The notes under the pieces were generated by a model that did not search any database, was not told the origin of the DNA, and saw only the letters and a list, made by a program, of their open reading frames with translations. From NCBI GenBank assembly GCA_943329845.2, contig CALQFM020000017.1, positions 1-59,814 of the forward strand: 59,814 bases of DNA. Direction: 5' to 3'. This DNA is from Candidatus Kuenenia stuttgartensis (GTDB lineage: Bacteria > Pseudomonadota > Alphaproteobacteria > SMXS01). The translations under genes were made by a program, and so were the position numbers. Of the stretch, positions 26,659 to 35,707 are shown piece after piece (the stretch's first letter is position 1; each line of letters starts with the position of its first letter).

Positions 26659-27577
26659 GGTGAACGCCATCGAGGCGGTCGACCTGACCAAGCGCTTCGG
26701 CGAGAAGACGGTGGTCGACCACGTCTCGCTGGAGGTGAAGCAGGGCGAGATCGTCGGCTTCCTCGGGCCCAACGGCTCGGGCAAGACAACCACCATCCGC
26801 ATGCTCACCGGCCTGCTGACACCAGACAGCGGCACCGGCAGCTGCCTGGGCTTCGACATCGTCCGCGAGGCCGACCAGATCAAGCGCAACATCGGCTACA
26901 TGACCCAGCGCTTCAGCTTCTACGAGGATCTGTCGATCCGCGAGAACCTGGAGTTCGTCGCCCGGCTCTACAGCCTCACGCCGATGAAGGATTATGTCGA
27001 CCGCACCCTCGAACGGCTCGGGCTGGTCAGCCGCCAGAAGCAGCTCGCCGGCCAGCTCTCCGGCGGCTGGAAGCAGCGGCTGGCACTGGCGGCGTGCATC
27101 ATGCACGAACCCCGGCTGCTGATGCTCGACGAGCCCACCGCCGGCGTCGACCCGCAGGCCCGCCGTGAGTTCTGGGACCAGATCCACCAGCTCGCCGACG
27201 AGGGCCTGACCGTGCTGGTCAGCACCCATTACATGGACGAGGCCGAGCGCTGCCACCGCATCGTCTACATCTCCTACGGCAAGGTGGTCGCGCGCGGCAC
27301 GGTCGAGGAGGTCATCGCCGACTCCGGCCTGACCACCTGGGTCATCCGCGGCGTCGCCAATGGCGCGCTGGCCGAGGAGCTGCGCCGCCAGCCCGGCGTG
27401 GAGCAGGTGGCCCAATTCGGCACCACGCTGCACGTGGTCGGCTCCGATGCGGTCGCCCTGCGCGCCACCGTCGACCGCTACGCCGGCCGTCCGGGCCTCG
27501 AGATCGCGCCCGGCGAGACCAGCCTCGAGGACGTGTTCATCCGGCTGATGAGCCAGCACGGGGAGGCGCGCCAGTGA
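26648..27577 (+). CDS. ABC transporter ATP-binding protein (YbhF-like)
   Basis: 309 residues with one ABC domain, whereas YbhF of E. coli has two. Walker A GPNGSGKTTTIRML, signature LSGGWKQRLALAA, Walker B LLMLDEPTAGVD, and a C-terminal extension typical of drug-export ATPases. Overlaps the previous gene by 11 bp and the next by 4 bp. Confidence 0.93.
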   Translation: MNGEVNAIEAVDLTKRFGEKTVVDHVSLEVKQGEIVGFLGPNGSGKTTTIRMLTGLLTPDSGTGSCLGFDIVREADQIKRNIGYMTQRFSFYEDLSIRENLEFVARLYSLTPMKDYVDRTLERLGLVSRQKQLAGQLSGGWKQRLALAACIMHEPRLLMLDEPTAGVDPQARREFWDQIHQLADEGLTVLVSTHYMDEAERCHRIVYISYGKVVARGTVEEVIADSGLTTWVIRGVANGALAEELRRQPGVEQVAQFGTTLHVVGSDAVALRATVDRYAGRPGLEIAPGETSLEDVFIRLMSQHGEARQ

Positions 27578-28701
27578 CCGCCGGGAGCCGCATCCGGGCG
27601 ATCCTGATCAAGGAGTTCATCCAGCTCCGGCGCGACCGGCTGACCTTCGGCATGATGGTCGGCATCCCGATCATGCAATTGATCCTGTTCGGCTTCGCCA
27701 TCAACACCGACCCCAAGCAGTTGCCGACGGCGATCATCGCCCCCAACCCCAACGCCTATACCCGCGACATCCTCGCCGGCATGCGCAACTCGGACTATTT
27801 CCGCTTCGAGAAGGACGCTGTCACCGAGGCCGAGGCCCGGGAAGGCCTGCAGCGGGGCGAGCTGTCGTTCGTGGTGACCTTTCCCGCCGATTTCGGCCGC
27901 GACCTGGTGCGCGGCCAAAGGCCCCAGCTGCTGATCGAGGCCGACGCCACCGACCCCTCGGCCGCCAGCAACGCCGTGGGCGCGTTCAACCGGATCGTCG
28001 ACGACGCCCTGCGCGACGACCTGGTTGGCCCGATGGCCCAGGAGAAGCGCGGCCGGCCCGCCGTCGACGTGGTCGTCCACCGGCTCTACAACCCGGAAGG
28101 CATCACCCGCTACAACATCGTACCCGGCCTGCTGGGCGTGATTCTGACCATGACCATGACCTTGATGACGGCGATCTCGCTGACCCGCGAGGCCGAGCGT
28201 GGCACCATGGAGAACCTGCTGGCCATGCCGGTGAAGCCCGTCGAGGTGATGATCGGCAAGATCGCGCCCTATATCGGCATCGGCTTCGTGCAGGTGACCA
28301 TCATCCTGCTGGCGGCGTATTTCGTCTTCGGCGTGCCGATGATGGGCTCGTTCGTGGCGCTGTTTGTCGGCCTGACCGCGTTCATCGCCACCAACCTGGC
28401 GCTGGGCTACACCTTCTCGACCATCGCCCGCAGCCAGATGCAGGCGATGCAGATGACCTTCTTCTTCTTCCTGCCGTCGATCCTGCTGTCGGGCTTCATG
28501 TTCCCGTTCCTCGGCATGCCGCAATGGGCCCAGTGGATCGGCTCGGTGCTCCCCCTCACCCATTTCCTGCGCATCGTCCGCGGCACCCTGCTGAAGGCCA
28601 GCGACTTGTGGGACATCCTGCCCAATCTGTGGCCGATCCTGCTGATTTTCACGGTGGTCTCCACGATCGCCCTGCTGCGCTACCGCAAGACGCTGGACTA
28701 G
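27574..28701 (+). CDS. ABC-2 type permease (YbhS/YbhR-like)
   Basis: 375 residues. A first membrane helix near residues 25-45 (FGMMVGIPIMQLILFGFAI), a large periplasmic loop, then a cluster of five helices from about residue 180 (LLGVILTMTMTLMTAISL onward) with the ABC-2 signature TREAERGTMENLLAMPVKPVEVMIGKI. Only one permease gene is present instead of the ybhS/ybhR pair, so a homodimer is likely. Confidence 0.92.
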   Translation: MTAGSRIRAILIKEFIQLRRDRLTFGMMVGIPIMQLILFGFAINTDPKQLPTAIIAPNPNAYTRDILAGMRNSDYFRFEKDAVTEAEAREGLQRGELSFVVTFPADFGRDLVRGQRPQLLIEADATDPSAASNAVGAFNRIVDDALRDDLVGPMAQEKRGRPAVDVVVHRLYNPEGITRYNIVPGLLGVILTMTMTLMTAISLTREAERGTMENLLAMPVKPVEVMIGKIAPYIGIGFVQVTIILLAAYFVFGVPMMGSFVALFVGLTAFIATNLALGYTFSTIARSQMQAMQMTFFFFLPSILLSGFMFPFLGMPQWAQWIGSVLPLTHFLRIVRGTLLKASDLWDILPNLWPILLIFTVVSTIALLRYRKTLD

Positions 28702-28751
28702 GGCGGCGGCGACCGCTGATACTCCGGTCGGGGGCTGAACCGGAGGATGAA

Positions 28752-29375
28752 GTGAAACTCTACGAATTCGGACCGACCCGCTCTATCCGCGTCCGCTGGA
28801 CGCTGCAGGAGCTCGACGTGCCGTTCGAGCCGATCGTCGTCAACATGATGAAGGGCGAGCACCGGCAGCCCGCGTTCCTGGACATCAACCCGGCCGGCAA
28901 ACTGCCGGCGATGGTCGATGACGACCTGGTTCTGACCGAGTCCATGGCCATCGTCATCTACCTGGCGGAGAAGTATTCCGAGAAGGGCTTCATCCCCGCC
29001 GATGTCAAGCAACGCGCCGAGTTCCACAAATGGATGATGTTCACCGCCACCGAGCTGGAGCAGCCGCTGTGGCGGATCGCCCGGAACACGAACCTCTATC
29101 CCGAAGAAAAGCGCCAGCCTACCGACGTCGAGATGGCGGCCGACGATTTCAGGCCCATGGCGACGGTACTGGACGAGCATCTCGACGGCCGCGAATACGT
29201 GGTCGGCGACCATGCGACCGTCGCGGACTTCGCGCTGGCCTATACCCTCGACTGGGCGAATGAGGCGTTGCTCCTCGGCGAGTTCCCCAGGCTGCAAACC
29301 TACATGATGCGCATGTATGCGCGACCCGCGGCGCCGATGCGCATCGCCACGGCATTTGCGCGGGTGATGCGGTAA
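28752..29375 (+). CDS. Glutathione S-transferase
   Basis: 207 residues from GTG 28752 with GGAGG 5 bases upstream; ATG 28747 reads into a stop after two codons. The thioredoxin-like N-terminal domain (VKLYEFGPTRSIRVRWTLQEL, NPAGKLPAMVDDDLVLTESMAIVIYL) and an all-helical C-terminal domain are standard. The SIR stretch probably holds the catalytic Ser. Starts 50 bp after the exporter, perhaps co-transcribed as a detoxification unit. Confidence 0.92.
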   Translation: MKLYEFGPTRSIRVRWTLQELDVPFEPIVVNMMKGEHRQPAFLDINPAGKLPAMVDDDLVLTESMAIVIYLAEKYSEKGFIPADVKQRAEFHKWMMFTATELEQPLWRIARNTNLYPEEKRQPTDVEMAADDFRPMATVLDEHLDGREYVVGDHATVADFALAYTLDWANEALLLGEFPRLQTYMMRMYARPAAPMRIATAFARVMR

Positions 29376-29401
29376 GGGGCAGGGTTCCCTGCATCGACAA
29401 C

Positions 29402-29495
29402 GCCCCTCACCCTAACCCTCTCCCAGCGGGAGAGGGAATGTGCCGCGTACTCGTTGAGAGAACCCTCTCCCCTTGGGAGAGGGCAGGGTGAGGGA
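29402..29495. repeat. Intergenic palindromic repeat, copy D (shortened)
   Basis: CCCTCACCCTAACCCTCTCCC at the left and CCCTCTCCCCTTGGGAGAGG with GGGTGAGGGA at the right. It keeps the terminal modules of copies A-C but lacks the CATCCGGCGC block. Confidence 0.8.
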
Positions 29496-29522
29496 CGTTG
29501 CATCCGCCGCATCGGCCTTTGT

Positions 29523-29558
29523 CTAAAAGAAAAGCCCCGCTCTTTCGGGCAGGGCTTT
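29523..29558 (-). terminator. Rho-independent terminator of the F0 operon
   Basis: Stem AAAGCCC-C-GC / GC-A-GGGCTTT with loop TCTTTCGG, followed on the minus strand by TTTTCTTTTA. It lies 25 bp past the atpF stop. Confidence 0.8.
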
Positions 29559-29582
29559 CGTATTCAGGCGTGCGGGAACCGC

Positions 29583-30131
29583 TCAGTGCAGGTGCTTGGG
29601 CAGCTCGCGGATGGCGTCTTCCACCAGAACGTTGTTCTTGCCGGCGTCGATGCTGGCGGCGATCACCTTGCGGGCGGCTTCCGTAGCCACCTCGACGGCG
29701 ACCGTCCGGACTTCCTTCACCGCGGCGGCTTCGGCCTGGGCGATCTTCTCCACGGCCAGTTGCTCGCGCCGGGCAATGCTGGCTTCCAGCGCCTTCTGGG
29801 CGTCGGCGGCCACGCGCTTCGCCTCGGCTTCGGCGTGGGCGACGATCTCCTGCGCCTCGGCCTGGGCCTCGCGCTCCTTGCTCTGGTACTGGGCGAGCAG
29901 GGCTTCCGCCTCCTCGCGCAGCCGGCGGGCTTCGTCGATCTGGGTGGCGATGGCCGCCGAGCGCTTGTCCAGCGCGGCGGCGATCAGCTTCGGGACCTTC
30001 ACGTAGAGCAGCAGCGCGACGAAGAACAGGAACGCGATGGCGACCCAGAACTCCGGCGATTGCAGGAAGGGCTCGGCGTGCTCGGCGGGTTCGTGGCCCA
30101 CCTCGGTCATGGTGCCGTCCTGGTGCTCCAT
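29583..30131 (-). CDS. atpF: ATP synthase F0 subunit b
   Basis: 182 residues; GGGGAG lies 9 bases before ATG 30131. One N-terminal membrane helix (FWVAIAFLFFVALLLYVKVP) is followed by a long charged helix that forms the peripheral stalk with b'. Last gene of the F0 operon, with a terminator behind it. Subunit b links F1 delta to subunit a. Confidence 0.93.
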   Translation of the reverse strand: MEHQDGTMTEVGHEPAEHAEPFLQSPEFWVAIAFLFFVALLLYVKVPKLIAAALDKRSAAIATQIDEARRLREEAEALLAQYQSKEREAQAEAQEIVAHAEAEAKRVAADAQKALEASIARREQLAVEKIAQAEAAAVKEVRTVAVEVATEAARKVIAASIDAGKNNVLVEDAIRELPKHLH

Positions 30132-30132
30132 G

Positions 30133-30717
30133 TTACTTCACTCCCCGGCGCGACAGTTCCTCGCCCACCGCCTGGTCGATGCTGGCGCCGTCCGGCTGGT
30201 TGCCCAGCAGGCGGGTGACCACGGCGACCGCCGTATCGGTGGCGATCTCCCGGACCTGGCCGAGAGCCTGGTCGCGGGTGGCGCGGATGCTGGCTTCAGC
30301 CTCGGCGGCCTGGGCCGACAGCCGGGCTTCGGCTTCCGCCTGGCGGGCGTCGGCGTCGGCCTGGATGGTGGCGCGGGTCTGGGCGGCGATCTGGGTCGCC
30401 TTGGCGCGGGCTTCCGCCAGCGCCTGCTCGTAACCCTTGAGCGCCGCGTCGGCGTCGCGGTTCAGCTGGTCGGCCCGGTTCAGGTCGCCGGCGATCTTCT
30501 CTTCGCGGGTGCGGAGAATATCGCCCACCCGCGGCAGCGCGAGCTTCGACATGAGCAGGTAGAGCAGCAGGAACGAGACCGCCAGCCAGAACAGCTGCGG
30601 CGGAAACCGCGTCAGGTCGAGCTGGGGCAGGCCGCCCTCCGCGGCGTGCGCGGCCTGTCCGGCCGCGACGGCGAAGGATCCGGTCAGGACCAGAGCCGCT
30701 GTTGAGAACTGGCGCAT
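30133..30717 (-). CDS. ATP synthase F0 subunit b'
   Basis: 194 residues. An N-terminal hydrophobic stretch (ALVLTGSFAVAAGQAAHA), then FPPQLFWLAVSFLLLYLLMSKLALPRVGDIL and a long Ala/Glu/Arg helix. The second b-type subunit is typical of alphaproteobacteria and cyanobacteria. It ends one base before the b gene begins. Confidence 0.93.
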   Translation of the reverse strand: MRQFSTAALVLTGSFAVAAGQAAHAAEGGLPQLDLTRFPPQLFWLAVSFLLLYLLMSKLALPRVGDILRTREEKIAGDLNRADQLNRDADAALKGYEQALAEARAKATQIAAQTRATIQADADARQAEAEARLSAQAAEAEASIRATRDQALGQVREIATDTAVAVVTRLLGNQPDGASIDQAVGEELSRRGVK

Positions 30718-30742
30718 GCGGGGCGTCCCCGATCCGGTTCGG

Positions 30743-30967
30743 TTAGCCGAACAGGATCATCATGGAGACCAGCAGACCGAACAGGCCGGTCGCCTCGCAG
30801 AGTGCGAAGCCCAGAAACATGTTGGTGGTCTGGGTCGAGGCGGCGGCCGGGTTGCGCAGCGCACCCTGCAGATAGCTGCCGAACACGATACCCACGCCGA
30901 TACCGGCACCGATGAGGGCGGTGGCGGCGATACCGGCACCAATGAGCTTTGCGGCTTCAGCTTCCAT
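30743..30967 (-). CDS. atpE: ATP synthase F0 subunit c
   Basis: 74 residues with two membrane helices around a polar loop (LQGALRNPAAAST). The proton-carrying Glu lies in FALCEATGLFGLLVSMMILF. Gly-rich first helix (GAGIAATALIGAGIGVGIVFG). Proton rather than sodium coupling is likely from the helix composition, but not proven. Confidence 0.96.
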   Translation of the reverse strand: MEAEAAKLIGAGIAATALIGAGIGVGIVFGSYLQGALRNPAAASTQTTNMFLGFALCEATGLFGLLVSMMILFG

Positions 30968-31004
30968 GGATCAATTCCTTAGCTGTGTGTTGTTGTTTTC
31001 TTGC

Positions 31005-31748
31005 TTAGTGGAGATGGATTGCATCGTTGAGATAGATGCAGGTCAGGATCGAGAAGATGTACGCCTGCAGGACCGCGACCAGCACTTCGAGGCCGGTCAG
31101 CGCGACCATGAAGGCCAGCGGGAAGATGCCCAGCGGGATCAGGATGGCGCCCAACGAGATCACGAAGCCGGCGAACACCTTCAGCATCACGTGGCCGGCC
31201 ATCATGTTGGCGAACAGTCGGACCGACAGGCTGATCGGGCGCATCAGATACGAGATGATCTCGATCGGCACCAGCAGGAACAGCACGGGAAGTGGCACGC
31301 CCGACGGCGCGAACAGCTTCAAATAGCCAAGGCCATGCTTGGCGAAACCGATGATGGTGACGCCGAGGAACACCACGGCGGCCAGGGCGAAGGTGACGGC
31401 GATATGGCTCGTCACGGTGAAGGTGTAGGGGACCATGCCGGTCAGGTTGGCGACCAGCACGAACATGAACAGGCTGAACACGAACGGGAAATACTTCTTC
31501 CCGCCGGAGCCGACGGTGTCGCGGATCATCCCCGCGATGGCCTCGTAGCTCATCTCCACCATGGATTGCCAGCGGCCCGGAACGAGGGCCTTCTTGCTGG
31601 TGCCAAGGAGCATGAACAGGGTGATCACCGCGATGGTGGTGACCATGAACACCGAGGAATTGGTGAAGGAAATGTCGTAACCGCCCGCTTCGAGGGGCAG
31701 AAGCGTCTTGATCTGGAACTGTTCGAGCGGATTATGACCAGCAGCCAC
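31005..31748 (-). CDS. atpB: ATP synthase F0 subunit a
   Basis: 247 residues, five to six membrane helices. The conserved PISLSVRLFANMMAGH carries the essential Arg of the proton half-channels, and LEVLVAVLQAYIFSILTCIYLNDAIHLH is the typical C-terminus. Second gene of the F0 operon. Confidence 0.96.
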   Translation of the reverse strand: MAAGHNPLEQFQIKTLLPLEAGGYDISFTNSSVFMVTTIAVITLFMLLGTSKKALVPGRWQSMVEMSYEAIAGMIRDTVGSGGKKYFPFVFSLFMFVLVANLTGMVPYTFTVTSHIAVTFALAAVVFLGVTIIGFAKHGLGYLKLFAPSGVPLPVLFLLVPIEIISYLMRPISLSVRLFANMMAGHVMLKVFAGFVISLGAILIPLGIFPLAFMVALTGLEVLVAVLQAYIFSILTCIYLNDAIHLH

Positions 31749-31763
31749 GGGGCGTTCCCTGTA

Positions 31764-32078
31764 TCAGGGCCCGGTATCGGTGTCCTTCCGGGCCTTCCTT
31801 GTTTCCTCCTGCGCGGCCCGGATGGTGTTTCGCAGTCCGGCCGCGATGCCCAGTATCATGAGCACGACCATCAGCCACGGCGCGGTGCCAAGCCAGCGGT
31901 CCAGCGAGATCCCGGCGATGAGCCCGAACGCCACACCCGCGAACAACTCGATCCCGGCTCTCATGCTCACAGCCTTGGGGCTGGGCGCCTTCGAGGGCGG
32001 CGGCGCGGCCTTGCGGCGCGCCTCGTCGATGCGGGCCTGGAGGTCCGACGCCGCGCTGGGCGGATCACGATCGTCCAA
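31764..32078 (-). CDS. atpI: AtpI-like F0 assembly protein
   Basis: 104 residues from TTG 32078, selected because AGGAGG sits 5 bases upstream; ATG 32153 has no ribosome site. Two membrane helices (LFAGVAFGLIAGISLDRWLG and WLMVVLMILGIAAGL) give the AtpI/AtpZ fold that assists c-ring assembly. First gene of the F0 operon, in its standard place. Confidence 0.88.
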   Translation of the reverse strand: MDDRDPPSAASDLQARIDEARRKAAPPPSKAPSPKAVSMRAGIELFAGVAFGLIAGISLDRWLGTAPWLMVVLMILGIAAGLRNTIRAAQEETRKARKDTDTGP

Positions 32079-32232
32079 ACAAGCCTCCTTTCGGGTATCG
32101 ACTCGATTCCCCAAAGGCGCGTGAACCATAGGCGGGCCAATATGGCCTGTCAAGCATGCGGGGAAACGTCATAAGCTATTGACTGATATGCAAAAAATGG
32201 CGACGCGACGTTAGTGCAACAGTGCCCTGCAC

Positions 32233-35200
32233 TTACTCCGCCGCCACCAGTTGCTCAGCTTCTCCCAAGTCCACGGAAACCAGTTGGGAGATGCCGCGCT
32301 CCGACATGGTAACGCCGTAGAGGCGATGCAGGTTCGCCATGGTCAGCGCGTGGTGGGTGACCACCAGGAATCGGGTGCCGGTCTGGCCCGAAATGTCGTG
32401 CAGCAGGTTGCAGAACCGCTCCACATTGGCGTCGTCGAGCGGCGCGTCCACCTCGTCCAGGATGCAGATCGGCGCGGGATTGGTCAGGAACACGGCGAAG
32501 ATCAGCGCCAGCGCGGTTAACGCCTGCTCGCCGCCCGACAGCAGCGACAGGTTCTGCAGCCGCTTGCCGGGCGGGCTGGCGAAGATTTCCAGGCCCGCGT
32601 CCAGCGGATCGTCGGAGTCCGACAACTCCAGATGAGCGGCGCCGCCGCCGAACAGGTGGGTGAACAGCTGCTCGAAATGGTCGTTGACCGTGCCGAACGC
32701 CGCCTGCAGCCGCTCGCGGCCTTCCTTGTTGAGGGCGGCGATGGCGTGGCGCAGCTTGCCGATGGCGGCGTCCAAATCGTCGCGCTCGCGCACCATGTTG
32801 TCGAGCTGGGCCTGGACCTCGACGGCTTCCTCGTCGGCGCGCAGATTGACCGGACCCATGGTGTCGCGCTCGCGCTTCAGCCGGTCCAGGTTCTGCGCGA
32901 CGTTTTCCATCTCGGGCAGCGGCGCGCCCTCGGCGTGCTCGGCCAGCCCAAGCGTTTCCCCGGGCGTGCAGTCCAGGTCCTCGGCGATCTGGCCGATGAC
33001 GTTGTCGAACCGCTCCTGGGAATGCTCGGCGTCGGCCTCGGCGCGAACGCGCAGCTCGCGGGAGCGGGACAGCTCCTGTTCGGCGGCACGAAGGGCGGCG
33101 TCTTTTTCCGACAGCCCGGATTCCGCTTCGGCCAGCGCGGCGGCGGATGCCTGGCGCCTGTCCTCGGCGGCGGCGATGAGCTCTGCGAGGCGCAGGCGCT
33201 TTTCCTCGATGCCGGCAGGTTGATCCTTGAGTTCGTCGAATGACGCTTCCGCCTCTGCCTTGCGGGCGCCGAGCTGGGCGATCTGGCCGGCGGCGCTTTC
33301 GGCGCGGCTCTTCCACGACACCTCGTCGCGGCTATTGGCGGCGATGCGGTTGGCGCGGAAGCCGGCCTCGCGGGTCAGGCCGTCGCGGGCGGCCTTGGCC
33401 TCGGACAGCGCGTTGCGGGCGGTGTCGACGGCGCGGCGCAACTCCTGCAGCGGCGCGGCGAAGCTGTCGGCGGGCGGCAGCGCCTCGATGGACTGGAGGA
33501 TTTCCTTGAGCCGTCCGTCATTGCCGCCCAGCTCCTCGCGCAGCCGGGCCTCGGTGTCCTGCAGCGCGGCGATGCGGCTGTTCTGCTCGGCCAGCAGCCG
33601 GGCGACCCGCGCCTCGGCGTTACGGGCGGCGATCAGGCCGTCCTCGGTCTCGCGCACCTGACGCTGTGCGGTCTTGTCGCGGGTCGCGGCCTTGTCCAGC
33701 GCGTCGACCAGGGCCGACAGTGCCTGCTGTGATGCGGCCTGCTCGGCTTCCACGTCGGCCAGTTCCTTGCGCACGGTCTCGAGCCGGTTGCGCTGCTCCA
33801 GCCGGGTGGCGGCGGCGCTCGGCGCTCCGGCCCGGGTGACCTTGCCGTCCCAGCGCCAAGCGTCGCCCGACCGGCTCACCAGCACCTGGCCGGGGAGCAG
33901 CGAGGGTTGCAGCCGGTCACCTTCGGCGGCGTCGACCACGCCGATCTGCGCCAGCGCGCGGGCCAGCGCGACGGGGCCGGTGACGAAGCCGGCCAGCGCC
34001 TTGGCGCTGGCCGGCAGGGCGGCGGCGCCGTCGATCGGCGGCAGGGTCTGCCAGAACGCGGCGGCCTCGCTGCTGTCCGACAGGTCCAGGTCCTCGCCGA
34101 AGGCGGCGGCCAGCGCCGCCTCGTAGCCGGACTTGACCATGATCTGGTCGAGAATGGGCGTGAACCCGCCGCGCGCCGTCTGGGTCAGCGCGGCGAGGCC
34201 CCGTTCCTCGGCCTGCAGCTCCCGCACGCGGCCACGAATTTCGTCGAAGCCTGCGCGGGATTCGGTTTCCTCGGCCTGGGCCTTCAGTCTCGCGGCGGCG
34301 GCTGCTTCGGCTTCCTCGCGCGCGTCCTCGACCTTGCGGCGGGACAGCTCGACCGCGCGGGCGGCTTCCTGCTCGGCATTGTCCTCGGCCTTGCCGGCAA
34401 CCAGCTTGGCCTTTTCAGCCTCGGTCGCCTGCAGCCGTTCCTTCAGCCGCGCAACCTGCTGGGATAGCTGGTTGGCCTGCTCGGTCAGGCCGCGGCGGCG
34501 GGCGGCGGCTTCCTGGGCCTTGCCGTTCATCGTGTCGAGCGCGGCTTCGGCGGCGGTTGTCTCCGCGGCCACCTGCTCGACGGCCTTCACGGCGGCGTCC
34601 ATGCGGGCGGGATGGCCGGCCTCCTCCTTCGCCAACTCCGCGCGCTCGGCGGCGAGTTGCTCCAGATGGCTGGCGGCGTCCTTGCCCTGGGCTTCCTCGC
34701 GGCCGATGTCGCCGGCGATCTGGGCGAGGCGCGCCTGCAGACCGGCGATGGCGTCGCGCAGACGCTTTGCCTCGGCGTCCAGATTCTCCTGCTCCACCTT
34801 CAGCCGGTGGGTCGCGGCGGCGGCCTCGGCGGCGGCGTCGCGCAGCGGCGGCAGCTTCGCGCTGGCTTCCGCCTGGGCGGTGCTGGCGATGGCGGCGGCG
34901 CGGGTGCGCTCGGCGACGATGGCCTCAGCCTGCTTGAGGTTCTCCCTGGCGGTGGCCAGCGCGTCGGTGGCGTACAGCCAGCGGAGATGCAGCATCATCG
35001 CCTCGGCGGCGCGCAGCCGCCCGCTCAGGGTCTTGTAGCGGGCCGCCTGGCGCGCCTGCCGCTTCAGGCCGGCGAGCTGGGCCTCGATCTGCACCATGAC
35101 GTCGGCGAGACGCTCCAGATTGGTCTGCGCCGCCTTCAGCCGCAGCTCGGCCTCGTGGCGCCGCGAATGCAGGCCGCTGGTGCCGGCCGCTTCCTCGAGG

Positions 35201-35688
35201 ATGGCGCGCCGGTCCTTCGGCTTGGCGGCGATCAGCGCGCTGATCCGCCCCTGCGACACCAGCGACGGGGAATGGGCGCCGGTCGCCAGGTCGGCGAACA
35301 GCAGCTGCACGTCGCGGGCGCGGACCTCCTTGCCGTTCAGCCGGTAGACCGAGCCGGCCTCCCGCTCGATGCGGCGCGAGATCTCGATCTGCTCGTGCTC
35401 GTTGAACGTCACCGGCGCGGTGCGGTCGGCGTTGTCCATCATCAGCGTGACTTCGGCCAGGTTGCGCGGCGGGCGCAGCGCCGTGCCGGCGAAGATCACG
35501 TCCTCCATGCCGTCGCCGCGCATGTTGGTGGGCTTGGTCTCGCCCATCACCCAGCGCAGCGCCTCGAGCAGGTTCGACTTGCCGCAGCCGTTCGGGCCGA
35601 CGATCCCCGTCAGGCCGGGCTCGATGTACAGCTCCGTCGGATCGACGAACGACTTGAACCCGGTCAGTCTGAGGCGCTGGAACTGCAA
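32233..35688 (-). CDS. smc: Chromosome segregation ATPase SMC
   Basis: 1151 residues. N-terminal Walker A GPNGCGKSNLLEALRWVMGE (residues 31-50), R-loop LVSQGRISALI, long coiled coils on both sides of a hinge (about residues 495-640), C-terminal signature LSLLSGGEQALTALAL and Walker B ICILDEVDAPLDDANV. Full length. ScpA and ScpB are not in the window. Downstream of the DsbA-like gene (19 bp gap), as in many alphaproteobacteria. Confidence 0.96.
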   Translation of the reverse strand: MQFQRLRLTGFKSFVDPTELYIEPGLTGIVGPNGCGKSNLLEALRWVMGETKPTNMRGDGMEDVIFAGTALRPPRNLAEVTLMMDNADRTAPVTFNEHEQIEISRRIEREAGSVYRLNGKEVRARDVQLLFADLATGAHSPSLVSQGRISALIAAKPKDRRAILEEAAGTSGLHSRRHEAELRLKAAQTNLERLADVMVQIEAQLAGLKRQARQAARYKTLSGRLRAAEAMMLHLRWLYATDALATARENLKQAEAIVAERTRAAAIASTAQAEASAKLPPLRDAAAEAAAATHRLKVEQENLDAEAKRLRDAIAGLQARLAQIAGDIGREEAQGKDAASHLEQLAAERAELAKEEAGHPARMDAAVKAVEQVAAETTAAEAALDTMNGKAQEAAARRRGLTEQANQLSQQVARLKERLQATEAEKAKLVAGKAEDNAEQEAARAVELSRRKVEDAREEAEAAAAARLKAQAEETESRAGFDEIRGRVRELQAEERGLAALTQTARGGFTPILDQIMVKSGYEAALAAAFGEDLDLSDSSEAAAFWQTLPPIDGAAALPASAKALAGFVTGPVALARALAQIGVVDAAEGDRLQPSLLPGQVLVSRSGDAWRWDGKVTRAGAPSAAATRLEQRNRLETVRKELADVEAEQAASQQALSALVDALDKAATRDKTAQRQVRETEDGLIAARNAEARVARLLAEQNSRIAALQDTEARLREELGGNDGRLKEILQSIEALPPADSFAAPLQELRRAVDTARNALSEAKAARDGLTREAGFRANRIAANSRDEVSWKSRAESAAGQIAQLGARKAEAEASFDELKDQPAGIEEKRLRLAELIAAAEDRRQASAAALAEAESGLSEKDAALRAAEQELSRSRELRVRAEADAEHSQERFDNVIGQIAEDLDCTPGETLGLAEHAEGAPLPEMENVAQNLDRLKRERDTMGPVNLRADEEAVEVQAQLDNMVRERDDLDAAIGKLRHAIAALNKEGRERLQAAFGTVNDHFEQLFTHLFGGGAAHLELSDSDDPLDAGLEIFASPPGKRLQNLSLLSGGEQALTALALIFAVFLTNPAPICILDEVDAPLDDANVERFCNLLHDISGQTGTRFLVVTHHALTMANLHRLYGVTMSERGISQLVSVDLGEAEQLVAAE

Positions 35689-35707
35689 GCGGTCTCTCCG
35701 TCAGGCC

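Noticed and set aside
30912-32174. 420-codon plus-strand frame rich in His, Asp and Gln
   Set aside because: Complement of atpE, atpB and atpI, whose identity is certain.
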